A stretch of DNA of 41,941 nt from a virus. The position numbers and the translations under genes were made by a program. Below the pieces are notes generated by a model. The model saw only the letters and a list, made by a program, of their open reading frames with translations, had not been told where the DNA came from and did no database searches. Of this stretch, positions 29,632-37,772 are shown in pieces; position 1 is the first letter of the stretch, and each line of letters begins with the position of its first letter. The stretch lies in the IMG/VR virus record IMGVR_UViG_3300010373_000078, positions 1-41,941 of that record; one strand, 5' to 3'.

Positions 29632-31179
29632 CTAATTAGCCAAAATAGGTAACACTTGTAAGGTGGAGGTGGTAAATCCCTGTGGGTCGTTTTTTAGAAT
29701 TAGTGCGCCTGATGTTCCATTCGTCGAACAACGAAGAGTGAAGGTTATATTAGCTCCAGCCGAATAAGTTACAGTGGAAAAACCTCCACCACCGCCGTTT
29801 TGGGTACCAACTGTGGTTGTACTCAAATTAGATGTGTGCGATAGTGCAAAATTATTAGTTCCGTCAGATACTGCGCAACTAACCTGTTGAAACGAAGCAT
29901 TGTTAACTTCCACCGGCATCCAGTATCTAACATCAGCACGATATGGCCCCCCAGTGCCTGGAAATGTAACTCCGACACTAAGGATCGTTGTCGTACCGCT
30001 AATCGTCACGTTACTGGCAAGAGTTGCGGAGGCTAGTGTGGGTGTATAACCAGCTCCTGTATTCGTCACTGTTTGATTGGGCCAAGTTCCTGTGACAGAA
30101 ATTCCAGTTCCCGCTACCAAACCTGGGCTCGCTGTTCCCGTGCCACCGTTGGCTACGGATACGGGCGTCGACAATGCCACCGTTTGGTTTGGAAACGATC
30201 CTGAGACTCCGATACCAGTTCCCGCAACTAATGACGGAGACGCTGTGCCGGTTCCACCGTTTGCCACAGAAACTGGCGTAGAGAGTGCCACCGTTTGGTT
30301 TGGAAACGATCCGCTTAGCGATATTCCGGTTCCCGCCACCAAGGAAGGCGTCGCTGTGCCGGTTCCACCATTTGCCACAGAAACTGGCGTAGAGAGCGCC
30401 ACCGTTTGGTTCGGAAACAATCCTGAGACCACGATTCCCGTTCCACCAACCAAACTTGGAGACGCTGTGCCCGTGCCGCCATTCGCCACGGATACAGGAG
30501 TAGATAAAGAAACGGTCTGATTTGGAAACGATCCGCTTACGCCGATTCCAGTGCCAGCCACCAGAGCCGGAGATGCTGTTCCGGTCCCACCGTAAGCAAC
30601 GGCAAGAGGTGAAGAAAGAGTTAGAGACGTAAAAGAAGGCGATGCGACCACCGCAACCGTCTGCGTCGGCCACGATCCCGTTACGGAGATATTCGAACCG
30701 GCGACAATCCCGCCACTACTTCCGCCAGCAGTACCGCGAGAAAGCTCAATCCATATAGAACCCTTAAGAAGTAATTCAAGACTAAATGCCGTCGAGCAAT
30801 TAAACGTGCCGTTAAGCGAAAGATTCGTGCCACTACTTAGAGTTGTATTCGTGTCGCCACACAGAAAGTGGATTACTTGCCCTTGAAAGCCGCCCGTAAA
30901 ATTCGTGATCGCCGTAGCACCTGTATTCGCTGTAACCCAATTTGAATAATTTGCAACCGATGGCGTCGGCGAATTGACAGTCAGTGTAGAAAATCCGCCG
31001 ATAAGCGTATCCAACAGATTGTTGAAGTTATATTGCAGACACGCTCCCCAATTCGTCGTCGCCTGGAGAACCGGAACTTCAAACCCTACGTTCGTGGAAC
31101 TGGTACACGTCTGTTGTGCTGACGCGCGCCCCGCACCGAATAAGAGCGCTAAAATAAAAATGAACATAAATTTCTTCAT
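29632..31179 (-). CDS. Repeat-containing tail-fibre-like protein with signal peptide (515 aa)
   Basis: Start at ATG 31179 with GAGG six bases upstream; upstream ATGs overlap the previous gene. It begins MKKFMFIFILALLFGAGRAS then AQQ: a clear Sec signal peptide, odd for a virion part. The middle has five 37-residue repeats (STPVSVANGGTGTASPSLVA, then GTGIGVSGSFPNQTVAL), and a beta-rich C-terminal head follows. The repeats probably trimerise as a fibre shaft. It sits inside the tail-tip block between DUF2460 and DUF2163. It may be a fibre borrowed from a secreted protein, or a secreted decoy. Confidence 0.8.
   Translation of the reverse strand: MKKFMFIFILALLFGAGRASAQQTCTSSTNVGFEVPVLQATTNWGACLQYNFNNLLDTLIGGFSTLTVNSPTPSVANYSNWVTANTGATAITNFTGGFQGQVIHFLCGDTNTTLSSGTNLSLNGTFNCSTAFSLELLLKGSIWIELSRGTAGGSSGGIVAGSNISVTGSWPTQTVAVVASPSFTSLTLSSPLAVAYGGTGTASPALVAGTGIGVSGSFPNQTVSLSTPVSVANGGTGTASPSLVGGTGIVVSGLFPNQTVALSTPVSVANGGTGTATPSLVAGTGISLSGSFPNQTVALSTPVSVANGGTGTASPSLVAGTGIGVSGSFPNQTVALSTPVSVANGGTGTASPGLVAGTGISVTGTWPNQTVTNTGAGYTPTLASATLASNVTISGTTTILSVGVTFPGTGGPYRADVRYWMPVEVNNASFQQVSCAVSDGTNNFALSHTSNLSTTTVGTQNGGGGGFSTVTYSAGANITFTLRCSTNGTSGALILKNDPQGFTTSTLQVLPILAN
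30066..30620 (-). repeat. Tandem 111-bp repeats (five units)
   Basis: The fibre repeat array. The marker CCGTTTGG(T)TT recurs at exact 111-base steps (about 30180, 30291, 30402, 30513). The units are near identical in protein (37 aa) and close in DNA. Arrays like this can change length by recombination. A degenerate sixth unit lies at the N-terminal side. Confidence 0.9.
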
Positions 31180-31187
31180 TATTATCC

Positions 31188-32330
31188 TCATAGCAGAATA
31201 GACCTGAAAGTAACCTTGGAAATACTCCATAACTGATAAAGGGATTGTTCGGTTCCGTCCCAAGAATCAGTATTAAACCTGCAACGCTGATAGAACGTAA
31301 AATCAGCGGTGATTGGTTGTGCTGCCGGTGGCGCCCCGGCAAAAGTTATAAGACCGTTAGGAAAAGATTGATCTGTCGTCGTCTGATTATAACCACTAGG
31401 GGAAGACCAACGTTCTAATTGCGCGCCCCAAGATTGAACGGTGACAGCCGAAGAAGCAGGTGGCTGTCTAATCATTCCAGTCATAATAGAATTTGGGAAA
31501 CTATCTGTTGTCATTGTCACACTAAACCGCGACCATATACCAGAAAGATTACATACGACTACGGATGATTGCGCAAATAAATCCCCTATCTGTATTTCAA
31601 CGTTTGCTGTTCCGGATGCCACTCGAAGCCAAATTGAAAACGTATACGTGGTATTCGATTCACTTGAAGTTGATTGGTAAATATAAGATGTCTGTGAACC
31701 ACTTGTAGAAGGAAAAGAAATTGTAGCTGCGGTTGTAGTTCCATTTGGAGCTACGGCCGCATTATTTGTAACAACCGGATTAGAAGATGAACCTGTATTT
31801 CCAAGAATCCATACAGCAGGATTATCAAAAACTTCCGAATAAAGAAAAAGATTTTCTACTCCAAGATTCCATTGTTGTCCGGATGTTTGCGGCGCTTGGG
31901 GTATCGAGATACCGTTAATATAAACATTTGATGGGAATCCAAACTGAATTAAATCTTGCATCCCATAACTGGTATTACGGACAAGTTGAAATTGACGATT
32001 TGAGCCGTCGCCGTAACCCAGAAGCTGACCGATACAACTTGAATCGTAAGGATCCTGGTATAGCCAGCTATTTGCCGCTCCTTGCATTTTTCCAAAAAAT
32101 CCGACCAACTTCTGTATCGCCGAACTCGTTTGTGATGCCGTCCAATCGCCTTTAGCGTAAGGAATATCGACTTCATACATCCAAATCGGGAATTGCATTA
32201 GAGCAATACGGACTTCACCGCGCTCGTCGGATGGTGTTTGAACGAGCGATTTATAGACAGGATATTTTTTCACGGGAAAGGCAAGTGCCCAATTCCCTGG
32301 ATCCTGTGAAGGGAAGATTATATTGCTCAT
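31188..32330 (-). CDS. DUF2460 distal tail protein with inserted carbohydrate-binding-like domain (380 aa)
   Basis: The N-terminal part reads WALAFPVKKYPVYKSLVQTP and ALMQFPIWMYEVDIPYAKGD; the C-terminus ends FTFYQRCRFNTDSWDG then KVTFRSILL. Together these are the DUF2460 (TIGR02217) family, equivalent to RcGTA gene 12 (distal tail). Between them (about 158-320) lies a beta-sandwich insert starting NLFLYSEVFDNPAVW and ending WGAQLERWSSPSGY, like CBM/jelly-roll domains in other phage tail proteins. It may bind cell-surface sugar. Confidence 0.85.
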   Translation of the reverse strand: MSNIIFPSQDPGNWALAFPVKKYPVYKSLVQTPSDERGEVRIALMQFPIWMYEVDIPYAKGDWTASQTSSAIQKLVGFFGKMQGAANSWLYQDPYDSSCIGQLLGYGDGSNRQFQLVRNTSYGMQDLIQFGFPSNVYINGISIPQAPQTSGQQWNLGVENLFLYSEVFDNPAVWILGNTGSSSNPVVTNNAAVAPNGTTTAATISFPSTSGSQTSYIYQSTSSESNTTYTFSIWLRVASGTANVEIQIGDLFAQSSVVVCNLSGIWSRFSVTMTTDSFPNSIMTGMIRQPPASSAVTVQSWGAQLERWSSPSGYNQTTTDQSFPNGLITFAGAPPAAQPITADFTFYQRCRFNTDSWDGTEQSLYQLWSISKVTFRSILL

Positions 32331-35236
32331 GCTGCGTTCCTCTTTCTCATTTCTGTCATAACCAAGGAAGTCACCAGTTCTCCATGTTCCCTTAAAGCAT
32401 CTTGCATGCCGCGCGTAGAAATCGCATTAACAGTGGGTGCGTAGTGAATATTGACCGATGGACCACCGTTTCCATTTGTTGCTGCCGTTTGAATAAAATT
32501 AGCCACCTTAGGCGGTAAAACCATTTCACCAGCGTGAACAACGGCCGGCACAGCGTTTCCACTAACTCCCGGAACAATTCCCCCTTTATCGAAAGCGAGG
32601 GCTGCGGCAAAGACGATCGGTGCCACAATCAAGTCCAGTGGGAATGGAACGGAAGTCATTGCCTTGGCGGCGGCAGTTCTAGCTGCACTAAATTTCATTT
32701 CCACATCGTCTGCTAAAGATTGGGCCTTTTGTTGTTTACTGAGCGTGGTAGAAATTACATATTTCTTGATCTCGGCTCCGATCCATGCTTCAGCCATCTT
32801 CATAACGGAAGTTATGAAAGAAGTGGCAAGAGACGTCCAAGCCTGTTGCATCGTGCGGGCAAAAGACTGTCCATGTTCAAGCATTTTTATAAAGCCAGAA
32901 TTAAAACTATCTACGCCCTGGGTAAGGGCATCTTTCATGGCATCCTGAATACCCTTCCAACTAATAATCATATCCTTTGAATTTCGGTCCATCTGGACTG
33001 CTAGTTTTTCCAAATCTAGCCTTAGACTTGTTATTGTCGCCTGATACTTCTTAACGTCGGCTTCATCCTGCTCACCCAAGAATGGCTTGTTCTCAATTGC
33101 CTGCATCTTTGAGGTCAGATCCTGAATTGTTTGAGAGATCTGCGCCATCGCCTCTTGCGTTTTTTCCATGCGGTCATACTCGGCAAATGGACCCTTACCT
33201 CGATCTCCAGAACGGGAGATAGCCATAGCCTGTGCTTCTTGTCGCTTCGCTTCGGCAATATTATTGTCAGTTTGCTGTTTGGCATCGCGATCTTGGATCG
33301 CCATGCGTTCACGCTCACCACGCATAAATACAGCGTCGATTTCCTTCGAGGCTTTTTCTGATTGTGCAGCCAGATCAGCATAATATTTCTGCCAATTAGT
33401 TCCCATCGAAGGATGTTCGTGATTCATCTTTTCAATGGCATTACGATAAAATGTCGTTAAGCGTTCTGTGCTGTTCTTGTACTGATCTGCCGCACCTTTT
33501 GTCGTATAGGCTTCCGCTACCTTCGGCTCTTGTCCCAACTCAATGCGCATTGCCTGGATACCTAGGGTGGTTTGGCTAATCATATCCAGTGCTGGCTGAA
33601 ACTTTGCGCGTACTTGATCCGGAGTCCAACCGCCGGACAGAACATTACCAGGTCCGGGTGCTAATATTTTTGTTTGTCTAGCAATCTCGTCATCATAATT
33701 TTTCTTTTGTGCAGACGCCACATTACCGAGATCCTTTAACTTCTGATTAGCTACTTCTCTCGCCGATGTGACTGCTTTTTGATCAGCATCAAGTTGTTGC
33801 TTTGAAACATTTTGCTCCTTATCCAAAATCTGCTGTGCTTCTGCTTCTCGAAACTTATTCATTGCTTCGAGTGCGTCTTGAACCGGTCCTTTGAGAGCAG
33901 TAGTAAATTGATTTGTATTTGCTGCACCGCTCCAAAATTGCTGCCAGTAACCGATATTCTTTTGTTCAAGAAGTTTTCCAAGTTCATCAATACTTTTGGC
34001 AATTTCATCATTCATCTGCATGATTTTGAGACGTGCCTCATCGGCAGCCTCGGCTGGACCATTCATGCTTGGAAGTTTATAGAGTTTGTCGGTTTCCTCT
34101 GCGAGTTTTGTTTCCTCTTCGTAAACTTGAGCCGTCTGTTTTACGGCATTTTCTGCCCAGTTGCCATACTCATAGCTGAGTTGCTGTACGGCATCCTTCA
34201 TCTTTGAAATTTTCTCGATAGCTTGGGCGATAATCTGAATAAAGGCAACGATAGCAAATACGGCAAATGCGCTGGCAAGTATTGGCGCCAAGCTATCGGA
34301 GATAGCACCAAGGCGGGCAAAGGCAAAACCTAACTGTCCAACACCAGCTTCATAAGCAGCGATACGACCGCTGGAATAAGCAAATGCGCGTGTCAACGAT
34401 CCGATCTTAGTTTCGGCGTCGGCAGCACCGGCCGCGGCTTCGGTTTCCTCCGCAATGCCAAGTTCACGCATGGCGATAGCTACGTCGTCGGCAGAAAATC
34501 CCTGATTTCTTAGTGCCGACGCGAGATCATTAGAAGCAATACCACTATCCAGAAAACTTTTACCCATCCTTGAAGCATTGGTGGATAATTGCGCAGAAGC
34601 TGTAGTTGCCGCTTGATTTGCTGCTGTAACATCTCGCGTAGCCGTTGCATTTTTGGCTATGGCTATGCCAGATTGATAGAGCGCGGCTAATTCCTCATCG
34701 GTCACCGCTGCGTTTCGTGCTGTAGCGGCCGCGGCATCCGATGTTGCAGCCGCAGCAGCCGATTGAGCTGCCGTTTGAGCTTGGGCAGATTCAGCTACTT
34801 GGGCTTGCCCAGCTGCCGCTTCAGATAGCGAAGCCTTATATTCTGCCATTGAGGCTGTTAACTGTTTTTGGATAAGTGCTTGAGCGGAAAGTTCTGCAGA
34901 ATACTGTTTGACGAGCGATGCTCCGACCTCTTCGGCACCGCCAGCCTCAATAATCATCGACTCCGTTTCTTTAAGACCGGCGCTGACTTGGGCAAGAGCG
35001 GTTTTTAAGTTTAAAACTTCGGTTGCGTGCGCCTTTACCTGCGGAGATGCAGATGTAAACGCACTAGCCGCAGATATAGCTCCGGCCGCCATATCTTTTG
35101 CCGAAGCATTATTTTTCATAAACGCTTCGGTCATACTGTTGATGCCGCCAGTGATTGATTTGGCGGCATCAACTAGTTTCCCGGTCTGCCCAGTATCAAC
35201 CTCAATACCAATTCGAATTGGATTATTGCTGCTCAT
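32327..35236 (-). CDS. Tail tape measure protein (969 aa)
   Basis: The longest gene after the hub, directly after the tail chaperones. Long Ala/Gln-rich helical regions (AAAAATSDAAAATARNAAV), a hydrophobic segment (SLAPILASAFAVFAIVAFIQ) near residue 315, a charged coiled-coil middle and a C-terminal GGIVPGVSGNAVPAVVHAGE typical of tape measures. It sets tail length and passes into the membrane during infection. The start overlaps the GT stop. Confidence 0.92.
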   Translation of the reverse strand: MSSNNPIRIGIEVDTGQTGKLVDAAKSITGGINSMTEAFMKNNASAKDMAAGAISAASAFTSASPQVKAHATEVLNLKTALAQVSAGLKETESMIIEAGGAEEVGASLVKQYSAELSAQALIQKQLTASMAEYKASLSEAAAGQAQVAESAQAQTAAQSAAAAATSDAAAATARNAAVTDEELAALYQSGIAIAKNATATRDVTAANQAATTASAQLSTNASRMGKSFLDSGIASNDLASALRNQGFSADDVAIAMRELGIAEETEAAAGAADAETKIGSLTRAFAYSSGRIAAYEAGVGQLGFAFARLGAISDSLAPILASAFAVFAIVAFIQIIAQAIEKISKMKDAVQQLSYEYGNWAENAVKQTAQVYEEETKLAEETDKLYKLPSMNGPAEAADEARLKIMQMNDEIAKSIDELGKLLEQKNIGYWQQFWSGAANTNQFTTALKGPVQDALEAMNKFREAEAQQILDKEQNVSKQQLDADQKAVTSAREVANQKLKDLGNVASAQKKNYDDEIARQTKILAPGPGNVLSGGWTPDQVRAKFQPALDMISQTTLGIQAMRIELGQEPKVAEAYTTKGAADQYKNSTERLTTFYRNAIEKMNHEHPSMGTNWQKYYADLAAQSEKASKEIDAVFMRGERERMAIQDRDAKQQTDNNIAEAKRQEAQAMAISRSGDRGKGPFAEYDRMEKTQEAMAQISQTIQDLTSKMQAIENKPFLGEQDEADVKKYQATITSLRLDLEKLAVQMDRNSKDMIISWKGIQDAMKDALTQGVDSFNSGFIKMLEHGQSFARTMQQAWTSLATSFITSVMKMAEAWIGAEIKKYVISTTLSKQQKAQSLADDVEMKFSAARTAAAKAMTSVPFPLDLIVAPIVFAAALAFDKGGIVPGVSGNAVPAVVHAGEMVLPPKVANFIQTAATNGNGGPSVNIHYAPTVNAISTRGMQDALREHGELVTSLVMTEMRKRNAA

Positions 35237-35558
35237 TTACCTTTGTTGGATCCAATGCATTCTTCTTGGCGCGCTCAATTGCCGCCTGTACGTGTGGCGG
35301 CGCACAGTCGCGATGTTTTGATCTACCGCCAAATTCAGGCATTTGCGCCATCGGATGCTTGCCCATGTTCATTTGAAGTTTTTCGTTTGTTTTTCTTTCT
35401 TCCATACGTTCCGCCTTTCTTTCTGGTCCTGAATATCCACAAAATCCTCGGAGCAAAAGGTGCTGTGGTGGAAACTCCATCCAGTATTCCAGTAGTTCTA
35501 TAACGACCGGAAAGTCTTCTCGTCCTACTTGCTCCGATGTCCAGTGAAGCTCTGTCAT
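35223..35558 (-). CDS. Tail assembly chaperone T-part (made by -1 frameshift as GT)
   Basis: This frame reads MTELHWTSEQVGREDFPVVI, then ELLEYWMEFPPQHLLL, ending LDPTKVNEQQ. Its frame is open upstream to the slippery site, so the natural product is a G-T fusion rather than a free T. The TE-x-H-W start and Trp-rich helix followed by a basic tail resemble the T parts of tail chaperones. It probably binds the tape measure, whose gene starts within the last codons. Confidence 0.8.
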   Translation of the reverse strand: MTELHWTSEQVGREDFPVVIELLEYWMEFPPQHLLLRGFCGYSGPERKAERMEERKTNEKLQMNMGKHPMAQMPEFGGRSKHRDCAPPHVQAAIERAKKNALDPTKVNEQQ

Positions 35559-35572
35559 AAGGCGACAGCGAA

Positions 35573-35905
35573 CTAATTTAAAGTCGAATTCGCCGTCGCC
35601 TGATCTTCCCCCGGCTTGCTCGGAAATCCGCTCATTTCCATAAAATCGGTAAATAATTTTTGGATGAAAACCATGTCGAGCTCTTTAGTAAGCTTTTCTG
35701 GCGTCCATTCTTCTTTGCCAATAGCTTTATTGAGCGATAAGCACACATAACGGAACGTGCGCGCCGCCCACTCTTCGTTGCCTGGTGCAGGCTCACGACC
35801 CACCATTTCTTTGCTCTCTTTAATAAATTCTTCGGCTTGATCAAAAGAAAGAGGAGAGATATTCAACGTACAACCATCCATCGTTACAGAACGAATTCTT
35901 GGCAT
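35573..35905 (-). CDS. Tail assembly chaperone G (110 aa)
   Basis: Start at ATG 35905 (MPRIRSVTMDGCTL) with AAAGG upstream; a GTG at 35941 is an alternative. It has a small beta N-terminus (VTMDGCTLNISPLSFDQAEE) and helical remainder, the usual tail chaperone shape. Ends ...ATANSTLN with the stop just after a TTTAAAT heptamer. Upstream neighbours are a small membrane protein and the tail tube gene; downstream is the tape measure: the standard position. Confidence 0.85.
   Translation of the reverse strand: MPRIRSVTMDGCTLNISPLSFDQAEEFIKESKEMVGREPAPGNEEWAARTFRYVCLSLNKAIGKEEWTPEKLTKELDMVFIQKLFTDFMEMSGFPSKPGEDQATANSTLN
35576..35582 (-). promoter_or_regulatory. -1 ribosomal frameshift site (TTTAAAT)
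   Basis: On the minus strand T-TTA-AAT is in the G frame and is followed immediately by the TAG stop. Slipping back one base gives TTT-AAA, then TTA GTT CGC TGT CGC CTT and the ATG ACA GAG of the T frame without a stop. This is the X-XXY-YYZ pattern and gives a GT fusion, as in lambda G/GT. Confidence 0.88.
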
Positions 35906-35977
35906 AGGTGACCTTTGATTGGATTTTGACGCCGGCATCACTGTGGTGCCGCACTACTGAAGAAACTGAGGATTTTG

Positions 35978-36009
35978 GCGGGCACTCGATACGGCGATTG
36001 AGTGCCCGC
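35978..36009. terminator. Perfect 10-bp hairpin between tail genes, terminator-like
   Basis: GCGGGCACTC (35978-35987) and GAGTGCCCGC (36000-36009) pair fully around a 12-base loop. No U-run follows on either strand, so simple rho-independent termination is unlikely. It may stabilise or process mRNA between the membrane-protein gene and the chaperones. Confidence 0.45.
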
Positions 36010-36065
36010 GCTAAGGGAGAAGCCAGAAAATGGCTGAGCCTAAACTAGACGAATGCTTTCTACTG

Positions 36066-36290
36066 TCAAGTAGTTTCTGTATGCGCTTCCGGACTCATAC
36101 CCTTCGGAAAAAGAATGGCTCCATCCACATGACGATGAGGAGGAAACTCGTCTATCAGCATTTCGAGCTTATCGATAAAACGAACAACCTTGGTATAAAA
36201 TTTCAAGGCTGCGAAACCGAATCCCAGGATCGTCAGAAGATTGCCTAGGGTAATGGTTCCGTCCCATTTGAACCACGCTGGATTAACCAT
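36066..36290 (-). CDS. Small membrane protein (74 aa)
   Basis: One membrane segment (about 14-32, ITLGNLLTILGFGFAALKFY) followed by a helix and PPHRHVDGAILFPKGM. Small phage proteins with TM-then-helix-then-HRHV/G-x-I-x-x-P-x-G layouts are frequent near tail genes. A holin role is possible from the layout, though it is not near the M15 endolysin gene. Located between tail tube and chaperones. Confidence 0.7.
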   Translation of the reverse strand: MVNPAWFKWDGTITLGNLLTILGFGFAALKFYTKVVRFIDKLEMLIDEFPPHRHVDGAILFPKGMSPEAHTETT

Positions 36291-36310
36291 TTTTCTGACC
36301 CTTACGTTAA

Positions 36311-37078
36311 TTAGTCTTCGTAGAATTCTCCGATGTAGCCAGCAGAATTTGCGAACGCCTGACCTTCCAAATCGGAGATTTCATAATCCGCGCGCTTCAA
36401 GGGAGCCGTAAGCTTTCCACACTTGCAAGCATAGAGATCGAGATAGTTCGGAATGCCCGCGGTCAATTCCTGGTACGGCTGCGAAAGCACCATTTCGAAC
36501 GTTGGACCCCAGCCCTGAACGTGGTTCTGAACGACGAGAACGCGGCCGCTGGCAATGCCATAGCGATAGGAAATCAACACGCTCTGGTTATTGTCGCCAA
36601 CGTTGAACCCATAGACACCGGCAGATACGTTGTACTGCCCCGCGGACGGAGGACCTGTTACCTTCTGGAAGTTCTGGAGGGTCGAGCCGTAGGTCACACC
36701 CATATCTTGGGTGAATGTCGCTGAGTGTGTAACCGTGTAAGACACGGAGTTGAGCGTTGTTTGTTCCTGAACCTGAGGAACGCCCGAACCTGGTCCGCCC
36801 GAGTTGTGCGAACCGGTTGAAATGTTGTCGCCGAAATAGATGTTGTTCCAAACGTCAATCGAAAAGCGTCCGTAGCCGGCTTTCCAGGTGATCTTCTTAT
36901 CGGAAATAGCCGTGTCGTCCGGGAACTGGTTCTGACCGCGCAATTCCTTAATCGTCGCGTCAATCGTGATATCCACGTCCTGCAACGTCGCAAACCATTC
37001 TGGCGTTCCCGTATATACGCCGCCAGAGAAACCCACAGGGAGGGCAAAAAGCTGCCCTGAACCAAACATTATGCGCAT
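36311..37078 (-). CDS. Major tail tube protein (255 aa)
   Basis: Reads FATLQDVDITIDATIKELRG, then QNQFPDDTAISDKKITWKAG, the usual opening of siphovirus tail tubes. Its position before the chaperones and tape measure agrees. Residues 104-174 are an extra beta-domain (YTVTHSATFTQDMGV...GPPSAGQYNVSAGVYGF) also found twice in the hub protein; it may decorate the tube surface. Start has GGAGG upstream. The 208-base leader before it is GC-rich and structured. Confidence 0.88.
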   Translation of the reverse strand: MRIMFGSGQLFALPVGFSGGVYTGTPEWFATLQDVDITIDATIKELRGQNQFPDDTAISDKKITWKAGYGRFSIDVWNNIYFGDNISTGSHNSGGPGSGVPQVQEQTTLNSVSYTVTHSATFTQDMGVTYGSTLQNFQKVTGPPSAGQYNVSAGVYGFNVGDNNQSVLISYRYGIASGRVLVVQNHVQGWGPTFEMVLSQPYQELTAGIPNYLDLYACKCGKLTAPLKRADYEISDLEGQAFANSAGYIGEFYED

Positions 37079-37286
37079 GCCGATACCTCCAAAAGCATCA
37101 AAACGACGTTACGAACCAAAACGAACCAATGCTAGGGAAATTTTGTCCAGATTCCTACCAGCCTGCCATCTCGCCCGTGACTACATGCCCTAGCTCTGCG
37201 CTTAAGGGCGGGTCTAGGAAGTATCAGCTTCCGTTAGGAGGGGCGCCGATCCCGGGACAAGACCAAGCACCCGTTGCTGGAAGAAA
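37079..37286 (-). other. GC-rich structured gap before the tail tube gene
   Basis: No gene is apparent. Several stems are visible: GGAAG/CTTCC within CTAGGAAGTATCAGCTTCC (37214-37232), GCCCT/AGGGC around 37187-37209, CGCCC/GGGCG around 37172-37211, and a long-range TTGTCC (37144) with GGACAA (37255). Base composition is richer in G and C than in the neighbours. It may be a 5' UTR element, a small RNA or a decayed insertion. Confidence 0.4.
37122..37142. repeat. Intact copy of a 21-bp intergenic motif
   Basis: CGAACCAATGCTAGGGAAATT. Its left 13 and right 10 bases reappear at 39793-39805 and 40033-40042, flanking the plus-strand cassette. The right parts of both loci stay in register down to a CCGTGA 34 bases further on. 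Confidence 0.7.
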
Positions 37287-37772
37287 TTAAACGCCAGTTT
37301 CTACGGCAATCCTCCATGCCACCACGATGTTTTCGTCATCAATCTCACGTCCCCACTCAGAACCGCCCTCGAGACTTACTTTGGTTACGAGGCCACCTAG
37401 GGTTTGCGCCTGGCCTCTTTGTAGAATTTGCCCATTAATCGTGCTTTGTAATACCACGTCGATCGCGTCGGCAACATAATTGATGGTTGTTTCGGCGGTA
37501 GTATTGTCCTGCTGTTCCGATGCGAGATCCGCACGTAGATATAGCCAGAGGTTATAGTGGATTATGTATTTTGTCAGACCCAGTGCGCTCTGTGAAAATT
37601 CTTCCGTTGCAGGACCGCCCTTAAATAGGCATAGCCATGGAATTTGAGCGGTTGGAACTTCGGTCCATATCTTTGGAACTCTAGTTATCGTGTTACAGAG
37701 CTGAGCCAATTGCGGGTTATTGGTCAACAATTGAAAGAGCGCAGTAGAAATCTGTTCTCGGGATACGTTCAT
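37287..37772 (-). CDS. Tail terminator/completion protein (161 aa)
   Basis: Begins NVSREQISTALFQLLTNNPQ and ends ENIVVAWRIAVETGV, with a beta-rich middle (YIIHYNLWLYLRADLASEQQ). Size, fold impression and position between the gp10-like neck protein and the tail tube fit the ring protein that caps the tail tube. Confidence 0.7.
   Translation of the reverse strand: MNVSREQISTALFQLLTNNPQLAQLCNTITRVPKIWTEVPTAQIPWLCLFKGGPATEEFSQSALGLTKYIIHYNLWLYLRADLASEQQDNTTAETTINYVADAIDVVLQSTINGQILQRGQAQTLGGLVTKVSLEGGSEWGREIDDENIVVAWRIAVETGV

Noticed and set aside
30077-30520. 147-aa plus-strand frame and 220-aa minus frame over the fibre repeats
   Set aside because: Shadows caused by the 111-bp repeat period in the real fibre gene.
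37144-37260. tRNA-like arrangement ending in GACCA on the plus strand
   Set aside because: A six-base outer stem exists, but there is no T-arm GTTC motif, no proper anticodon arm and the length is wrong.
37177-37286. Plus-strand frame from GTG in the structured gap
   Set aside because: It starts at the same distance from the repeat as the frame at 40077, but the translation is Pro/Gly-rich and shows no similarity to it.
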